This document shows positions 43,777 to 53,946 of a stretch of 64,000 nt of DNA, piece after piece. The DNA comes from Galbibacter pacificus (GTDB lineage: Bacteria; Bacteroidota; Bacteroidia; Flavobacteriales; Flavobacteriaceae). Within the stretch, counting starts at the first letter, position 1. Every line of letters starts with the position of its first letter. The notes under the pieces are model-generated. The model saw only the letters and a list, made by a program, of their open reading frames with translations, ran no database searches and had not been told where the DNA came from. The position numbers and the translations under genes were made by a program. The DNA is taken from NCBI RefSeq assembly GCF_029603165.1, contig NZ_JAQSVC010000001.1:806001-870000 (forward strand), read 5' to 3'.

Positions 43777-45030
43777 TTATTGATAGTGCACCCTTGTTTC
43801 GGCCTTGTCCGTGGTGTTTAATTTACTACGCAACGAACGCATATCAGATGACACTTTTTGTTCGATGACCCTGGCGTAGATTTGCGTTGTGGAAAGCTTT
43901 GTATGACCGAGTAATTTTGAAACGGTCTCAATGGGCACGCCATTGGAAAGCGTAACCGTAGTAGCAAACGTGTGCCTTGCCGCGTGGAACGTAAGCTTCT
44001 TATTGATTTTTAGGATAGCAACTACTTCCTTCAAATATTTATTGATTTTTTGATTAGAAAATACCGGCAGCAATTTTTCGCTTTTGTTTTCAGTTCCCTG
44101 GTCATACTTTTTCAGGATGTCAAGGGCTTTATCCAAAAGCGGTATTTTTACCGCTTCATCGTTCTTTTCCCTTTTTGTGAATATCCAGTAATCCCCATCG
44201 ATGCCGCGTACAATATGGTCGTCGCAAAGCAACTTCACGTCGATATAGGACAGACCCGTATAACAGGCAAAAACAAAAACGTCCCTTGTTTTTTGGTGCA
44301 TCCCTTTTGAAAGCTGACTGGATTCCAGAACTTCAAGTTCCGATTGGGACAGAAATGCTCGCTGGTGTTTTGTGAACTTTAGCGAGAACCTCACAAAGGG
44401 GTCTTTTTCGATCCACTCCAACCGAAGGGCAAGGTTCATCATCTTTTTCAAGCGTTCCAAATGTTTCATAACCCCATTGTTCTTTAGGGGCTGGGAGCGG
44501 TTTATGGATTTTCCGTTACGTAGGAACTGTTCAAAGTCAATGATGAATTTATAGGATAATTGTTTAAGGAAAACATCGTTGGTCTTTAGTTTGTGCTTCA
44601 AATACCGTTTGATATAGCGTTCCGTAGTGAAGTAATTTTTCAAGGTGCCGGGCTTGAGTACCGAAACCATATTCTTATTATGGTAGGAAACCAGTTCAAG
44701 CAGCGTTTTGTGCTGTTCATCTTCTCCGAGATACCGGGCCTTGATGGCCTGGGCGGTAACATATTTGGATTCGCCCAAAAGCTGTTTGTGGCAATCCAAC
44801 AAATCGGAATACACTTGGTCAAGGTAAACATTTAGTGCCTTGCCGTCGGAAGTCCTTAGTGTTGACCTTTTGGAACGGGTATCCCAATAGGTAACCGATG
44901 TGGATCGTTTTAAACTGATCTCGGCACGTTTTCCATCGACCGTGATACGGGCATAAATAGGTGCAAAATCATCTTTTGCTTTGGCCATACTCAGCCAAAA
45001 ATGAATGGTAAAAGTCTTTGAAGTCTGCAT
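43777..45030 (-). CDS. int: Tyrosine integrase of the ICE
   Basis: About 417 residues from the ATG at 45,030; a frame from 45,075 adds 15 unlikely residues. The N-terminal arm-binding and core-binding SAM-like domain (to about 200) is followed by the catalytic domain: TGLSYIDVKLL, HAARHTFATT (His-x-x-Arg), LLGHTKLSTTQIYARV (His and nucleophile Tyr). The first catalytic Arg position is Ser (TGLS), as in IntDOT of Bacteroides elements. It catalyses integration at and excision from the neighbouring tRNA-Pro. Confidence 0.93.
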   Translation of the reverse strand: MQTSKTFTIHFWLSMAKAKDDFAPIYARITVDGKRAEISLKRSTSVTYWDTRSKRSTLRTSDGKALNVYLDQVYSDLLDCHKQLLGESKYVTAQAIKARYLGEDEQHKTLLELVSYHNKNMVSVLKPGTLKNYFTTERYIKRYLKHKLKTNDVFLKQLSYKFIIDFEQFLRNGKSINRSQPLKNNGVMKHLERLKKMMNLALRLEWIEKDPFVRFSLKFTKHQRAFLSQSELEVLESSQLSKGMHQKTRDVFVFACYTGLSYIDVKLLCDDHIVRGIDGDYWIFTKREKNDEAVKIPLLDKALDILKKYDQGTENKSEKLLPVFSNQKINKYLKEVVAILKINKKLTFHAARHTFATTVTLSNGVPIETVSKLLGHTKLSTTQIYARVIEQKVSSDMRSLRSKLNTTDKAETRVHYQ

Positions 45031-45124
45031 AAACTCTCGCTTTAAGTGAATAATCGATTTGTTTACGAAAGTCAAATCGCTGCGAAAGTCAAGTCTATTG
45101 AATTACCAATGTAGTGAAAATTCT

Positions 45125-45154
45125 GGTAACAATTTAGGTAACCGAATAGGTAAC
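45125..45154. repeat. Three GGTAAC repeats with 12-bp period (possible integrase arm sites)
   Basis: GGTAAC occurs at 45,125, 45,137 and 45,149, exactly 12 bp apart, between the integrase start and the tRNA. A second direct repeat, CGAAAGTCAA, occurs at 45,066-45,075 and 45,083-45,092. These are in the expected place for integrase or excisionase binding. Confidence 0.5.
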
Positions 45155-45175
45155 CTTTGAATTGATATTAAAGCC

Positions 45176-45258
45176 AATCTTATGATTTCAAGAAAAATAA
45201 AAACCCTTGATTTTCATAAGATTAGCTATATTTTGGTGTCTGTTGACACCGTAATTGT
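45176..45258. other. Candidate ICE right end region (attR side)
   Basis: It holds an imperfect inverted repeat AATCTTATGA...TCATAAGATT (about 45,176-45,230) and a perfect GGTGTC-TGTT-GACACC hairpin (about 45,236-45,251) just outside the tRNA 3' end. The element/chromosome border should be within or next to the tRNA 3' end. The hairpin could also end the tRNA transcript. Confidence 0.5.
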
Positions 45259-45332
45259 CGGGGTGGCAGGATTCGAACCTGCGACCTCCGCGTCCCAAAC
45301 GCGGCGCGATAACCGGGCTACGCTACACCCCG
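45259..45332 (-). tRNA. tRNA-Pro (anticodon TGG)
   Basis: 74 nt. Acceptor stem CGGGGTG/CACCCCG, D arm, anticodon stem CCGCG-TTTGGGA-CGCGG with anticodon TGG, and T arm GCAGG-TTCGAAT-CCTGC are all present. No CCA is encoded. It is intact next to the ICE and is the likely integration target. Confidence 0.97.
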
Positions 45333-45393
45333 TGAGTAAAGTTCAAAAAAATACTTTGTAGAAATTATATTTCTGATGCCTACAAAGCGGGCA

Positions 45394-45401
45394 CAAAAGT
45401 A
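45394..45401 (-). promoter_or_regulatory. -7 element, probable tRNA-Pro promoter
   Basis: On the minus strand TACTTTTG matches TAnnTTTG, 62 nt before the tRNA 5' end. A -33 TTG at usual spacing is not clear. Confidence 0.4.
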
Positions 45402-45499
45402 TTATTCTTTTTTCAAATTAACATGTAAATTTAATTTTTTTTCAAAAAAATGTTTTTTAACGATTATTTATGATTGGTATTCAGTTAATTATGCTTTTT

Positions 45500-45516
45500 T
45501 GTGTAACTGTTACACA
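45500..45516. promoter_or_regulatory. 17-bp perfect palindrome upstream of the sugar dehydrogenase gene
   Basis: TGTGTAAC-T-GTTACACA ends 17 bp before the ATG at 45,534. Its position would block transcription or translation initiation, so it looks like a repressor operator; the regulator is not in the window. The rest of 45,333-45,533 is AT-rich and shows no gene. Confidence 0.6.
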
Positions 45517-45533
45517 ACCAAAATAAGATTGCT

Positions 45534-46649
45534 ATGAAACATAAAATTCTTTTAATCCTGATAGTTATAATTCAGTTTTCCTGTGCTCAGGACGATAAAA
45601 CTATTACAGTTCCCGAAGAAATCACTTATACCCTTGAAACTGTTGTAAGCGATATAAACATACCATGGGGCATGGCCTTTCTGCCAGACGGGAAATTACT
45701 TGTTACCGAAAAATCAGGAAAACTATATTTAGTAGAAAACGGCAATAAAACTGAAATTTCTCATAATCTTACTGTTTATGATAGGGGACAGGGCGGACTT
45801 ATGGACGTGAAGTTGCATCCCGACTACAAAAACAACGGCTGGATTTATTTTTCTTATGCAAGCGATGAAGGCGATGGCAGTGGAGGCAATACCGCCATTG
45901 CACGTGCTAAATTAAATGGAAATGCTTTAACTGGCACAGAAGTGCTTTACATGGCAGAACCAAATACCACCAAGGGACAGCATTTTGGTTCGAGAATAGA
46001 ATTTGATGATAATGGCTACCTTTATTTTTCCATTGGTGAGCGTGGCGAACGAGACGTGAACCCGCAGGACATTACCCGTGATGGAGGAAAAATTTACCGC
46101 TTGTACGATGATGGAAGAATACCTGAAGATAATCCGTTTATAGATTCCACAAATGCCAAAAAAGCAATTTATAGTTATGGGCACCGTAATCCACAAGGAA
46201 TGCTTAAACACTACCAAACAGGAGATATTTGGGTGCATGAACACGGTCCGCAGGGTGGCGATGAAATCAATGTCATTAAAAAAGGTGCCAATTATGGCTG
46301 GCCCGTAATTAGCTACGGAGAGAATTACGACGGCACTTCTTTTACCGATATTACCGAAAAAGAGGGCATGGAACAGCCACTCCATTACTGGGTGCCTTCC
46401 ATAGCACCAAGCGGGATGGCTTTTGTTACTTCTGATGTCTACCCGGGGTGGAAGGGCAGTTTAATGGTGGGGTCTCTTAAATTTGGCTATTTGGAACGTA
46501 TGGTCATAGAAGGGAATGCCGTTACAAAACGCGAAAAACTGGTTGAAGGAGAAGGCCGTATGCGTAATGTAAAACAAGGCCCGGATGGTTATTTGTATTT
46601 GGGCATAGAGGGAAGCGGTATCGTAAAGATTGTTCCTGAAAAAAAATAA
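45534..46649 (+). CDS. PQQ-dependent sugar dehydrogenase-like lipoprotein
   Basis: 371 residues with a lipobox FSC (Cys17) and a six-bladed propeller of the GSDH/YliI family: INIPWGMAFLPDGKLLVTEK, GQGGLMDVKLHPDY, RNPQGMLKH, HEHGPQGGDEINVI and YGWPVISYG. The conserved His of HEHGPQGGDE fits the active site. It probably oxidises aldoses in the periplasm with PQQ as cofactor. First chromosomal gene after the tRNA; a 17-bp palindrome covers its 5' region. Confidence 0.9.
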   Translation: MKHKILLILIVIIQFSCAQDDKTITVPEEITYTLETVVSDINIPWGMAFLPDGKLLVTEKSGKLYLVENGNKTEISHNLTVYDRGQGGLMDVKLHPDYKNNGWIYFSYASDEGDGSGGNTAIARAKLNGNALTGTEVLYMAEPNTTKGQHFGSRIEFDDNGYLYFSIGERGERDVNPQDITRDGGKIYRLYDDGRIPEDNPFIDSTNAKKAIYSYGHRNPQGMLKHYQTGDIWVHEHGPQGGDEINVIKKGANYGWPVISYGENYDGTSFTDITEKEGMEQPLHYWVPSIAPSGMAFVTSDVYPGWKGSLMVGSLKFGYLERMVIEGNAVTKREKLVEGEGRMRNVKQGPDGYLYLGIEGSGIVKIVPEKK

Positions 46650-46826
46650 TGTAATTTTATGGGTTTTTATCGTACTAAGTTGTCTATACCATTTGGTATG
46701 GGTGTTAAAATGCTATTTATTTACATAAACTTGATAATGTAGCACAGTATATAAATTGATAACTATAGTACTTTTGTAATATAAACTTAGGGCAATTTCA
46801 TATTAAGATATAATAAAGACCAGAAA

Positions 46827-48020
46827 ATGAAAGAAATAACAAACAAAAAGGCATTATTGGCGCTTGCAATCGGTGGATTTGGTATTGGAATGACCGAGTT
46901 TGTTATCATGGGTATATTACCCGATGTGGCTACCGCATTGAATATTTCCATTCCACAAGCGGGACATTTTATATCGGCATATGCACTTGGCGTTGTGGTT
47001 GGGGCACCCCTATTAACAAGTATCGGCAATAAATGGGCTCCTCATAAAATGTTATTGTACCTCATGGGATGGTTTACGGTATTCAACACATTATCTGCGT
47101 TTGCAGATAGTTATTACCTGCTGTTGGTTTCCCGGTTTCTATCAGGCTTACCGCACGGTGCTTTCTTTGGTATTGGCGCTGTGGTGGCTGGAAAATTGGC
47201 TCAGGAAGGAAAATCGGCAAAAGCCATTGCTACCATGTTTTCTGGGTTAACGGTAGCCAATGTAATTGGTGTTCCGCTGGGGACATATGTTGGGCATCAC
47301 TTTCACTGGAGTATTTCTTTTATGATCGTGGGTATAATAGGGATATTGACCATGCTCAGCATCTATTTTTGGATGCCCGAAATTGAAAAAACTCCCAATA
47401 AGGGAATTAAAAACGAATTTAAACTATTTAAAAGAATAGATTTTTTAGGGCTCATATTGCTTACTACCATCGGGACCGGAGGCTTTTTTGCGTGGTACAG
47501 TTACATTGCTCCCCTTATCACCGATGTTGCTGGATTAAGCGATAACATTGTTAGTTATGCCATGATTATTGCTGGTTTGGGCATGGTTGTGGGGAATTTT
47601 CTGGGAGCAAAGTTGGCCGAAATCTATTCGCCGCTCAAAGCGGTAATTATAAGCTTGGCGGTAATGGTCACGGTATTGCTTATCAATAACTTTGTTGCTT
47701 CAAGCGGATATGTGGTTTTGGTTATGACCTTTATCATCGGGATGATTGCCTTTACTGTGTCTACGCCTATCCAAATGGCAGTTATCAATAGTGCCAAGGG
47801 TTCCGAAATGTTGGGGTCTTCGGCCAACCAAAGTGCGTTCAATATGGGAAATGCATCCGGGGCCTATTTGGCAGGGCTGCCCATTGCATATGGTTTTGGG
47901 TTTACTTCGGCAAGCGTTGTCGGGGCCGCAATGGCATGTAGCGGTGTGGCATTGGCTATTGCTATTTACATGTTTAAAAAACAAAAACAGGCAAAAAGGC
48001 AAATGGCCTTCCAACATTAA
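46827..48020 (+). CDS. MFS transporter (AraJ/YdhP-like)
   Basis: 397 residues with 12 predicted membrane helices and DHA1-type motifs: GGFGIGMTEFVIMGILPDVA in helix 1, GAPLLTSIGNKW between helices 2 and 3, SGLPHGAFFGIGAVVAGKLA in helix 4. This pattern matches the AraJ/YdhP/PbuE group exporting sugars, purines or drugs. A TACTTTTG octamer (-7-like) lies about 50 bp upstream, and an ATACCA-TT-TGGTAT inverted repeat near 46,687-46,700 may be an operator. Substrate not predictable. Confidence 0.9.
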   Translation: MKEITNKKALLALAIGGFGIGMTEFVIMGILPDVATALNISIPQAGHFISAYALGVVVGAPLLTSIGNKWAPHKMLLYLMGWFTVFNTLSAFADSYYLLLVSRFLSGLPHGAFFGIGAVVAGKLAQEGKSAKAIATMFSGLTVANVIGVPLGTYVGHHFHWSISFMIVGIIGILTMLSIYFWMPEIEKTPNKGIKNEFKLFKRIDFLGLILLTTIGTGGFFAWYSYIAPLITDVAGLSDNIVSYAMIIAGLGMVVGNFLGAKLAEIYSPLKAVIISLAVMVTVLLINNFVASSGYVVLVMTFIIGMIAFTVSTPIQMAVINSAKGSEMLGSSANQSAFNMGNASGAYLAGLPIAYGFGFTSASVVGAAMACSGVALAIAIYMFKKQKQAKRQMAFQH

Positions 48021-48250
48021 AAACGGCATACTTCTTTTTTTAAGTTGAATATCAATTATATTTGATAAAGAGCAGTAAGTTTAAACTTCCTAAATTATCC
48101 TTATTTTCTTTTCTTTTGAAGACAGTATTACTTCAATAACCTAAAAAATCTTCAATGTAGTATTGTATTTCCGTCTTAACTAATTATAAAAAAAAGCTTC
48201 ATTTTTTTGCAAATTCTGTAAATTGCAGGCGTAAATAACATACCTCATTA

Positions 48251-51200
48251 ATGATGAAGCAAGTAAATCAGTATAAACCTAAGAATAAAGTAAGAATAGT
48301 AACCGCCGCTTCCCTTTTCGATGGACATGATGCGGCCATCAATGTAATGAGGCGCATTATCCAGTCTACAGGGGTAGAGGTTATTCATTTAGGGCACGAC
48401 AGGAGCGTTGAAGAAGTGGTAAACACAGCCATTCAGGAAGATGTAAATGCCATTGCGCTTACTTCGTACCAAGGGGGGCATAACGAGTATTTTAAATACA
48501 TGCACGATTTACTTGAAGAACGGGGTGCTTCACATATTAAAATTTTCGGTGGCGGTGGCGGCGTTATTCTTCCGCAGGAAATAAAAGAGTTGATGGATTA
48601 TGGAATTTCCCGAATTTATTCACCAGACGATGGTCGTGAAATGGGCTTGCAGGGAATGATTAACGATTTGGTTGAAAGTGCCGATTTTCCCATTACCACT
48701 TTAAAAAAGCAAAAAAACATACAGCGGGATCTTTCAGAAAAAAACAGCAATACCATTGCCCGTTTTATTTCTTTGGCTGAAAATAACCATGACGAATTTT
48801 TAAAACTTTTTGCTGAAGCAAATTCAGAAAACAGCAACATCCCGGTCTTGGGAATTACAGGAACCGGTGGATCTGGAAAAAGTAGTTTGGTCGATGAAGT
48901 GGTACGTCGTTTTTTAAACGATTTTGAAGATAAAACCATTGGCATTATTTCCGTAGACCCTTCCAAACGAAAAACCGGCGGTGCATTGTTGGGCGACCGC
49001 ATTAGGATGAATGCCATTAACAATTCGCGGGTGTACATGCGCAGTCTGGCCACAAGGCAATCCAATTTGGCCCTGTCCAAACACGTGGCAGAGGCCGTAG
49101 AGGTACTAAAGGCCGCCAAGTACGACTTGATTATCCTGGAAACTTCGGGGATTGGGCAAAGCGATACAGAGATTTTAGACCACTCAGATGTTTCCTTGTA
49201 TGTAATGACGCCCGAATTTGGTGCCGCAACCCAACTGGAAAAAATCGATATGCTCGATTTTGCCGACTTGGTTGCCATAAATAAATTTGATAAACGTGGA
49301 GCCCTGGATGCATTGCGCGATGTAAAAAAACAATACCAGCGCAATCACGGTATGTGGGACGCCAAACCAGATGATCTTCCCGTGTTTGGTACCATTGCCG
49401 CACAGTTTAACGATCCGGGAATGAATACGCTATACAGGAGCATAATGGACACAATTGCCCAAAAAACGGCAGCCAACCTTGCTTCTAGTTTCGAAATTTC
49501 TTCTGAAATGAGCGAGAAGGTATTTGTAATCCCACCAAACAGAACACGGTACTTATCTGAAATTGCAGAGAACAACCGTGCCTATGATAAAAAAGCAGAA
49601 GAACAGGCCGGGGTTGCCCAAAAACTGTATGGGGTTTACCAAACTATTTGTAGTGTTGCCGATGCAGAAATTAAACTATCAAAATATGGGCTTGATGTAG
49701 ACGATATAAGTTTAACTTCAGCAAAAAACAAAGATTTCCTAAAACTATTATTGGCCGAGTTCGACCGTGTTAAATTAAATTTGGATCCGCACCATTGGGA
49801 GACCATCACGAATTGGAACGAAATGGTATCTACATACAAAGAGCCTATTTATAGTTTTAAGGTACGCGATAAAGAAATTAAGATTGAAACCCATACCGAG
49901 TCCCTTTCGCACACACAAATCCCCAAAGTGGCATTGCCTAAATACAAGGCTTGGGGCGATATTTTACATTGGGTGTTGCAGGAAAACGTTCCCGGGGCAT
50001 TTCCTTACGCTTCGGGGCTGTACCCGTTTAAGAGAACCGGCGAAGACCCAACCCGGATGTTTGCGGGAGAAGGCGGCCCGGAGCGTACCAACAGACGTTT
50101 TCATTATGTAAGTTTGGGCATGCCGGCCAAACGTTTATCAACAGCCTTTGATTCGGTTACCCTTTACGGTAACGATCCTGGCCACCGCCCCGATATTTAC
50201 GGGAAAATAGGTAATGCAGGGGTTTCTATCTGCTGTTTGGATGATGCCAAAAAATTGTATTCCGGTTTTAATTTAGCCGACCCGATGACCTCGGTGAGTA
50301 TGACCATTAATGGCCCCGCACCAATGCTCCTTGGTTTTTTTATGAATGCCGCAATCGATCAGCAATGCGAAATCTATATCAAGGAAAAGGGGCTGGAAAA
50401 AGAAGTAGAAGCAAAAATTGAGTCTATTTATAAAGAAAAGGGAACCGAACGGCCTAAATATCATAGCTTTTCACGTGCCGAAGGTGCCAAGGAAGAAGGA
50501 CTTCCGGAAGGTAACAATGGCCTCGGACTTATGCTTTTGGGCGTAACCGGAGATATGGTCCTGCCAAAAGAAACCTATAAAGAAATTAAACAAAAAACAA
50601 TCGCACAGGTACGCGGAACCGTACAAGCAGATATTTTAAAAGAAGACCAGGCGCAAAACACCTGCATTTTTTCAACCGAATTTGCCCTGAGGCTCATGGG
50701 CGATGTTCAGGAATATTTTATCAAAGAGAACGTTCGTAATTTTTATTCGGTTTCCATATCCGGCTATCATATTGCAGAAGCAGGCGCAAACCCCATTACA
50801 CAATTGGCATTTACCCTGGCAAACGGCTTTACGTATGTGGAGTATTATTTAAGCAGGGGGATGGACATTAATAAATTCGGTCCAAACCTTTCTTTCTTTT
50901 TCTCCAATGGTGTCGATCCCGAATATGCCGTTATTGGCCGTGTGGCAAGAAAAATATGGGCCAAGGCACTTAAAGAAAAGTACGGTGCCAATGCCCGTTC
51001 GCAAATGTTAAAGTACCATATTCAAACCTCGGGCCGTTCCCTGCATGCACAGGAAATAGATTTTAACGATATCCGTACAACATTACAGGCATTGTATGCC
51101 ATTTACGATAATTGTAACTCGTTGCATACCAATGCTTACGACGAGGCCATTACAACCCCCACAGAAGATTCTGTGCGCCGTGCCATGGCAATTCAGCTTA

Positions 51201-51712
51201 TCATTAACAAAGAACTGGGATTGGCAAAGAACGAAAACCCCATTCAGGGAAGTTTTATCATCGAAGAATTAACCAATTTGGTCGAGGAGGCCGTATTGGC
51301 AGAATTCGACAGGATAACAGAACGTGGCGGCGTTCTGGGCGCTATGGAAACCATGTACCAACGCTCCAAAATTCAAGAAGAAAGCCTGTATTACGAAACC
51401 TTAAAACATACGGGCGAATATCCAATAATTGGGGTAAATACCTTTTTAAGCAGTAAAGGCTCTCCCACAATTATTCCTTCGGAAGTAATCCGCGCTACCG
51501 AAACCGAAAAACAACTACAAATAGGCACGCTGGAAAGATTGCACAAAACATACAAAACTGAAGCAAATGAAGCTATAGCAAAGGTAAAAGAAGCCGCAAT
51601 TCATAATAAAAACATATTCGAAGCATTAATGAATGCCACCAAGGTTTGTTCATTAGGGCAGATTACCCAGGCCTTGTTTGAAGTTGGCGGGCAGTACCGG
51701 AGAAATATGTAA
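48251..51712 (+). CDS. icmF: Fused isobutyryl-CoA mutase IcmF
   Basis: 1,153 residues with the IcmF domain order: N-terminal B12-binding domain (about 15-150, [11 protein letters not shown] with the cobalt-ligand His, GGGGGV loop), MeaB-like GTPase chaperone (about 195-420, Walker [10 protein letters not shown] at about 202-210), and the TIM-barrel acyl-CoA mutase (about 580-1,100: [19 protein letters not shown]). It interconverts isobutyryl- and butyryl-CoA (and related pairs) with adenosylcobalamin. Monocistronic, with about 230 bp of AT-rich DNA upstream that holds an AAGTTTAAACTT palindrome (48,077-48,088). Confidence 0.94.
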   Translation: MMKQVNQYKPKNKVRIVTAASLFDGHDAAINVMRRIIQSTGVEVIHLGHDRSVEEVVNTAIQEDVNAIALTSYQGGHNEYFKYMHDLLEERGASHIKIFGGGGGVILPQEIKELMDYGISRIYSPDDGREMGLQGMINDLVESADFPITTLKKQKNIQRDLSEKNSNTIARFISLAENNHDEFLKLFAEANSENSNIPVLGITGTGGSGKSSLVDEVVRRFLNDFEDKTIGIISVDPSKRKTGGALLGDRIRMNAINNSRVYMRSLATRQSNLALSKHVAEAVEVLKAAKYDLIILETSGIGQSDTEILDHSDVSLYVMTPEFGAATQLEKIDMLDFADLVAINKFDKRGALDALRDVKKQYQRNHGMWDAKPDDLPVFGTIAAQFNDPGMNTLYRSIMDTIAQKTAANLASSFEISSEMSEKVFVIPPNRTRYLSEIAENNRAYDKKAEEQAGVAQKLYGVYQTICSVADAEIKLSKYGLDVDDISLTSAKNKDFLKLLLAEFDRVKLNLDPHHWETITNWNEMVSTYKEPIYSFKVRDKEIKIETHTESLSHTQIPKVALPKYKAWGDILHWVLQENVPGAFPYASGLYPFKRTGEDPTRMFAGEGGPERTNRRFHYVSLGMPAKRLSTAFDSVTLYGNDPGHRPDIYGKIGNAGVSICCLDDAKKLYSGFNLADPMTSVSMTINGPAPMLLGFFMNAAIDQQCEIYIKEKGLEKEVEAKIESIYKEKGTERPKYHSFSRAEGAKEEGLPEGNNGLGLMLLGVTGDMVLPKETYKEIKQKTIAQVRGTVQADILKEDQAQNTCIFSTEFALRLMGDVQEYFIKENVRNFYSVSISGYHIAEAGANPITQLAFTLANGFTYVEYYLSRGMDINKFGPNLSFFFSNGVDPEYAVIGRVARKIWAKALKEKYGANARSQMLKYHIQTSGRSLHAQEIDFNDIRTTLQALYAIYDNCNSLHTNAYDEAITTPTEDSVRRAMAIQLIINKELGLAKNENPIQGSFIIEELTNLVEEAVLAEFDRITERGGVLGAMETMYQRSKIQEESLYYETLKHTGEYPIIGVNTFLSSKGSPTIIPSEVIRATETEKQLQIGTLERLHKTYKTEANEAIAKVKEAAIHNKNIFEALMNATKVCSLGQITQALFEVGGQYRRNM

Positions 51713-51827
51713 CCGTATAGCGTAGGCTTGCCAAAATATATGGAATGCTTTTCAATTATAAAATTTTAACCAAAAAGTTGGCTGTTTCTTCTTCAAAGTT
51801 CGAAATTTGTAGGGAAAAATAGTAACA

Positions 51828-53333
51828 ATGATAAAATCGGCAGTTGCAAAACCAATAACCGTACACAATATGTGCCTTTCGGTAAAAGGGCATATCCTTT
51901 TGGAAGACATAAACCTTAAAATAAATGCGGGCGGGGCCTTGGCCATTACCGGAGGATCAGGGAGTGGAAAAACCTCGTTGGCAAAACTAATATCGGGAAA
52001 GATAAAACCCTCAAAAGGTGTTTTGGAAAATACCAATAAAACGGTATTTGTTACCCAGCAAGATCAGTTTAGCCAACTTTCGGGTTTGGCCAGTACCTAT
52101 TACAGTAAAAGGTACGAGTTTCATGAATACGAAAAACAATTGGGCGTCAAGGCCTATTTAGAACAGCTAAACAAAACATTTAACTATACCAGTGCCCCTA
52201 TAGAAGATATCCCGTTGCTTAAAGCGTTTAATGTGATCCATTTGCTGGACAGGAACCTCATGCAGTTAAGCAATGGCGAACGTAAAAGGCTTCAATTGGT
52301 ATCGGCATTTTTTCAACGTCCGGAAGTATTGTTAATGGATCAGCCCTTTACGGGTCTGGACGTAGCCTCAAGAGCGCATTTATCGGCATACTTAGAGACC
52401 ATTTCCAAAAGCGGTATAAGCATTATAGTTATTTGTGGGGTTCGAGAGGTCCCCGACTTTTTTACACAGGTTCTGGTCCTTGAAAACGGTAAGGCAATAA
52501 AGACCGGGATCCCTTCAGAAATAAAAAAAATAAAACTTCCTTCAAAAAAAATAAATAGAACGATCGAGGTAGATAATTTGCTAAAAACACATGCCGAAAC
52601 ATACCAGACCATTATTAAAATGAAAGATGTTTGCGTAAGCATGAAAGGAAAAGGCATCTTGAAAAATATCAACTGGGAAGTCAAACCGGGCGATTGCTGG
52701 GCTTTATTGGGGCATAATGGTGCCGGGAAATCCACATTGCTAAGTTTGGTAACGGCCGATAACCCACAGGGGTACAATAACGATCTGGTATTGTTTGACA
52801 AACAACGGGGCAGTGGGGAAAGTATTTGGGACATTAAAAAGAACATAGGTTTTCTCTCTCCAGAACTGCACCTGTATTTTATGCGGGGCAAAGGCGTATT
52901 AAACAGCGTCCCCGGCATCTCTACACAGGCCGAAACATACAGTACGCTTACCTGTATGGATGCAATTATATCCGGGTTCAACGATGAGGTCGGCACGGTT
53001 TCCGTTCCAACCGGTCACCAAAAGGAGCTTGCCCTGCAATGGCTTGCATTGGTCGGCCTGTTACACTTAAAAGAGGTTTTGTTTATCCATGCTTCATTAG
53101 GAGAGCAAAGGGTGCTGTTGTTGTTAAGGGCATTAATTAAAAGCCCGGCTTTATTAATTCTGGACGAACCATGTCAGGGAATGGATGCCAGTCAAATTTT
53201 ATACTTTAAACAGTTGCTGGACCACATATGCACTTCAAAGCACATTACTTTGGTATACGTTTCGCACAAAAAAGAAGAAATACCCAATTGTGTTACAAAG
53301 GTATTAACGTTAAGCAAGGGGCGGGTAATTTAA
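51828..53333 (+). CDS. Double ABC ATPase (ModF/PhrA-like)
   Basis: 501 residues with two ABC modules: Walker A GGSGSGKTS (about 41-49) with signature LSNGERKRLQL, and GHNGAGKST (about 295-303) with a reduced second signature HASLGEQRVLLLLRAL, Walker B LLILDEPC. No membrane partner is adjacent. This architecture matches ModF, annotated as molybdate-related or photorepair ATPase, whose true role is unclear. A TTG-N21-GAAATTTG promoter-like pair lies just upstream (about 51,778-51,809). Confidence 0.85.
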   Translation: MIKSAVAKPITVHNMCLSVKGHILLEDINLKINAGGALAITGGSGSGKTSLAKLISGKIKPSKGVLENTNKTVFVTQQDQFSQLSGLASTYYSKRYEFHEYEKQLGVKAYLEQLNKTFNYTSAPIEDIPLLKAFNVIHLLDRNLMQLSNGERKRLQLVSAFFQRPEVLLMDQPFTGLDVASRAHLSAYLETISKSGISIIVICGVREVPDFFTQVLVLENGKAIKTGIPSEIKKIKLPSKKINRTIEVDNLLKTHAETYQTIIKMKDVCVSMKGKGILKNINWEVKPGDCWALLGHNGAGKSTLLSLVTADNPQGYNNDLVLFDKQRGSGESIWDIKKNIGFLSPELHLYFMRGKGVLNSVPGISTQAETYSTLTCMDAIISGFNDEVGTVSVPTGHQKELALQWLALVGLLHLKEVLFIHASLGEQRVLLLLRALIKSPALLILDEPCQGMDASQILYFKQLLDHICTSKHITLVYVSHKKEEIPNCVTKVLTLSKGRVI

Positions 53334-53406
53334 AATAAAACAGGGAGAAGCATTCATTTTTAAGTAGTAATGGGCAAAAAGCGTGAAGTCTAGGAATAGG
53401 GGAACC

Positions 53407-53835
53407 TTAATTCTTATTACTAATACTTAATGCCCATTTATTTTGTAAATGCCCAAATTTGGTAACTTCTTTGCGCAATGTAGACAAAAATTCTTTACCA
53501 TGGCCATGATTAGCCTCCAATTTTTCACAATAATGCAATAAAGCATTGGTTGTTCTCTTTATGGAAGAGAGGGATTCTAGCTTTACATTGGGGTCTGGCG
53601 TGGCTTCTGCCATTGCAATTTTGGGGGCCAGGCCAAGCGAGGCCATTACCAGTTTATCCGAAAACTGATCGGCCATATATTTAGAACGGTGCAGATCCAG
53701 AACCGATTTGTCGCCTCTCAGGTATTCAACAATCTGCCTGCTAAGCTTAAAAATATAAAGCGCTTTTTTGTATACCGGTAATTTGGTTACATTGCGCCTC
53801 CTGTAATGGTAGCGTTGGTAATGTTTTTTCATCAT
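53407..53835 (-). CDS. Helical protein of unknown function
   Basis: 142 residues, basic N-terminus (KKHYQRYHYRRRN) followed by helices (VYKKALYIFKLSRQIVEYL, MADQFSDKLVMASLGLAP). The pattern is reminiscent of the four-helix-bundle family related to 23S rRNA intervening-sequence proteins, but I cannot confirm it. It stands alone between the ABC ATPase and the divergent Lrp-type regulator. Confidence 0.55.
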   Translation of the reverse strand: MMKKHYQRYHYRRRNVTKLPVYKKALYIFKLSRQIVEYLRGDKSVLDLHRSKYMADQFSDKLVMASLGLAPKIAMAEATPDPNVKLESLSSIKRTTNALLHYCEKLEANHGHGKEFLSTLRKEVTKFGHLQNKWALSISNKN

Positions 53836-53946
53836 AGCTTCTTTTGTTCAAATTTACTACGGAAAACAAAAACATTAATTTCGGTTTTAAAGTATAAATT
53901 GTATTTTGCATTATAAATTAAAGGATTAATAGTTAATTTATTTAAA

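Larger units (their letters stand above)
1..45258. mobile_element. Integrative conjugative element (CTnDOT-like), right part
   Basis: A complete set of element functions is visible: a tyrosine integrase beside a tRNA-Pro gene, BfmA/BtgA-MobB-MobC mobilisation genes, a traE-traN transfer operon, RteC, single-strand binding protein and replication-type proteins, with metal-resistance and defence cargo between them. The right end is placed at the 3' end of the tRNA (45,259). I saw no second copy of the tRNA 3' end in the window, so the left end probably lies beyond base 1 and the metal and ApbE operons at 1-12,882 are inferred to be cargo. TraO, TraP and TraQ counterparts are not seen. Confidence 0.8.

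Noticed and set aside
43668-43868. 66-codon + frame overlapping the integrase 3' end
   Set aside because: Mostly antisense to the integrase and without recognisable features.
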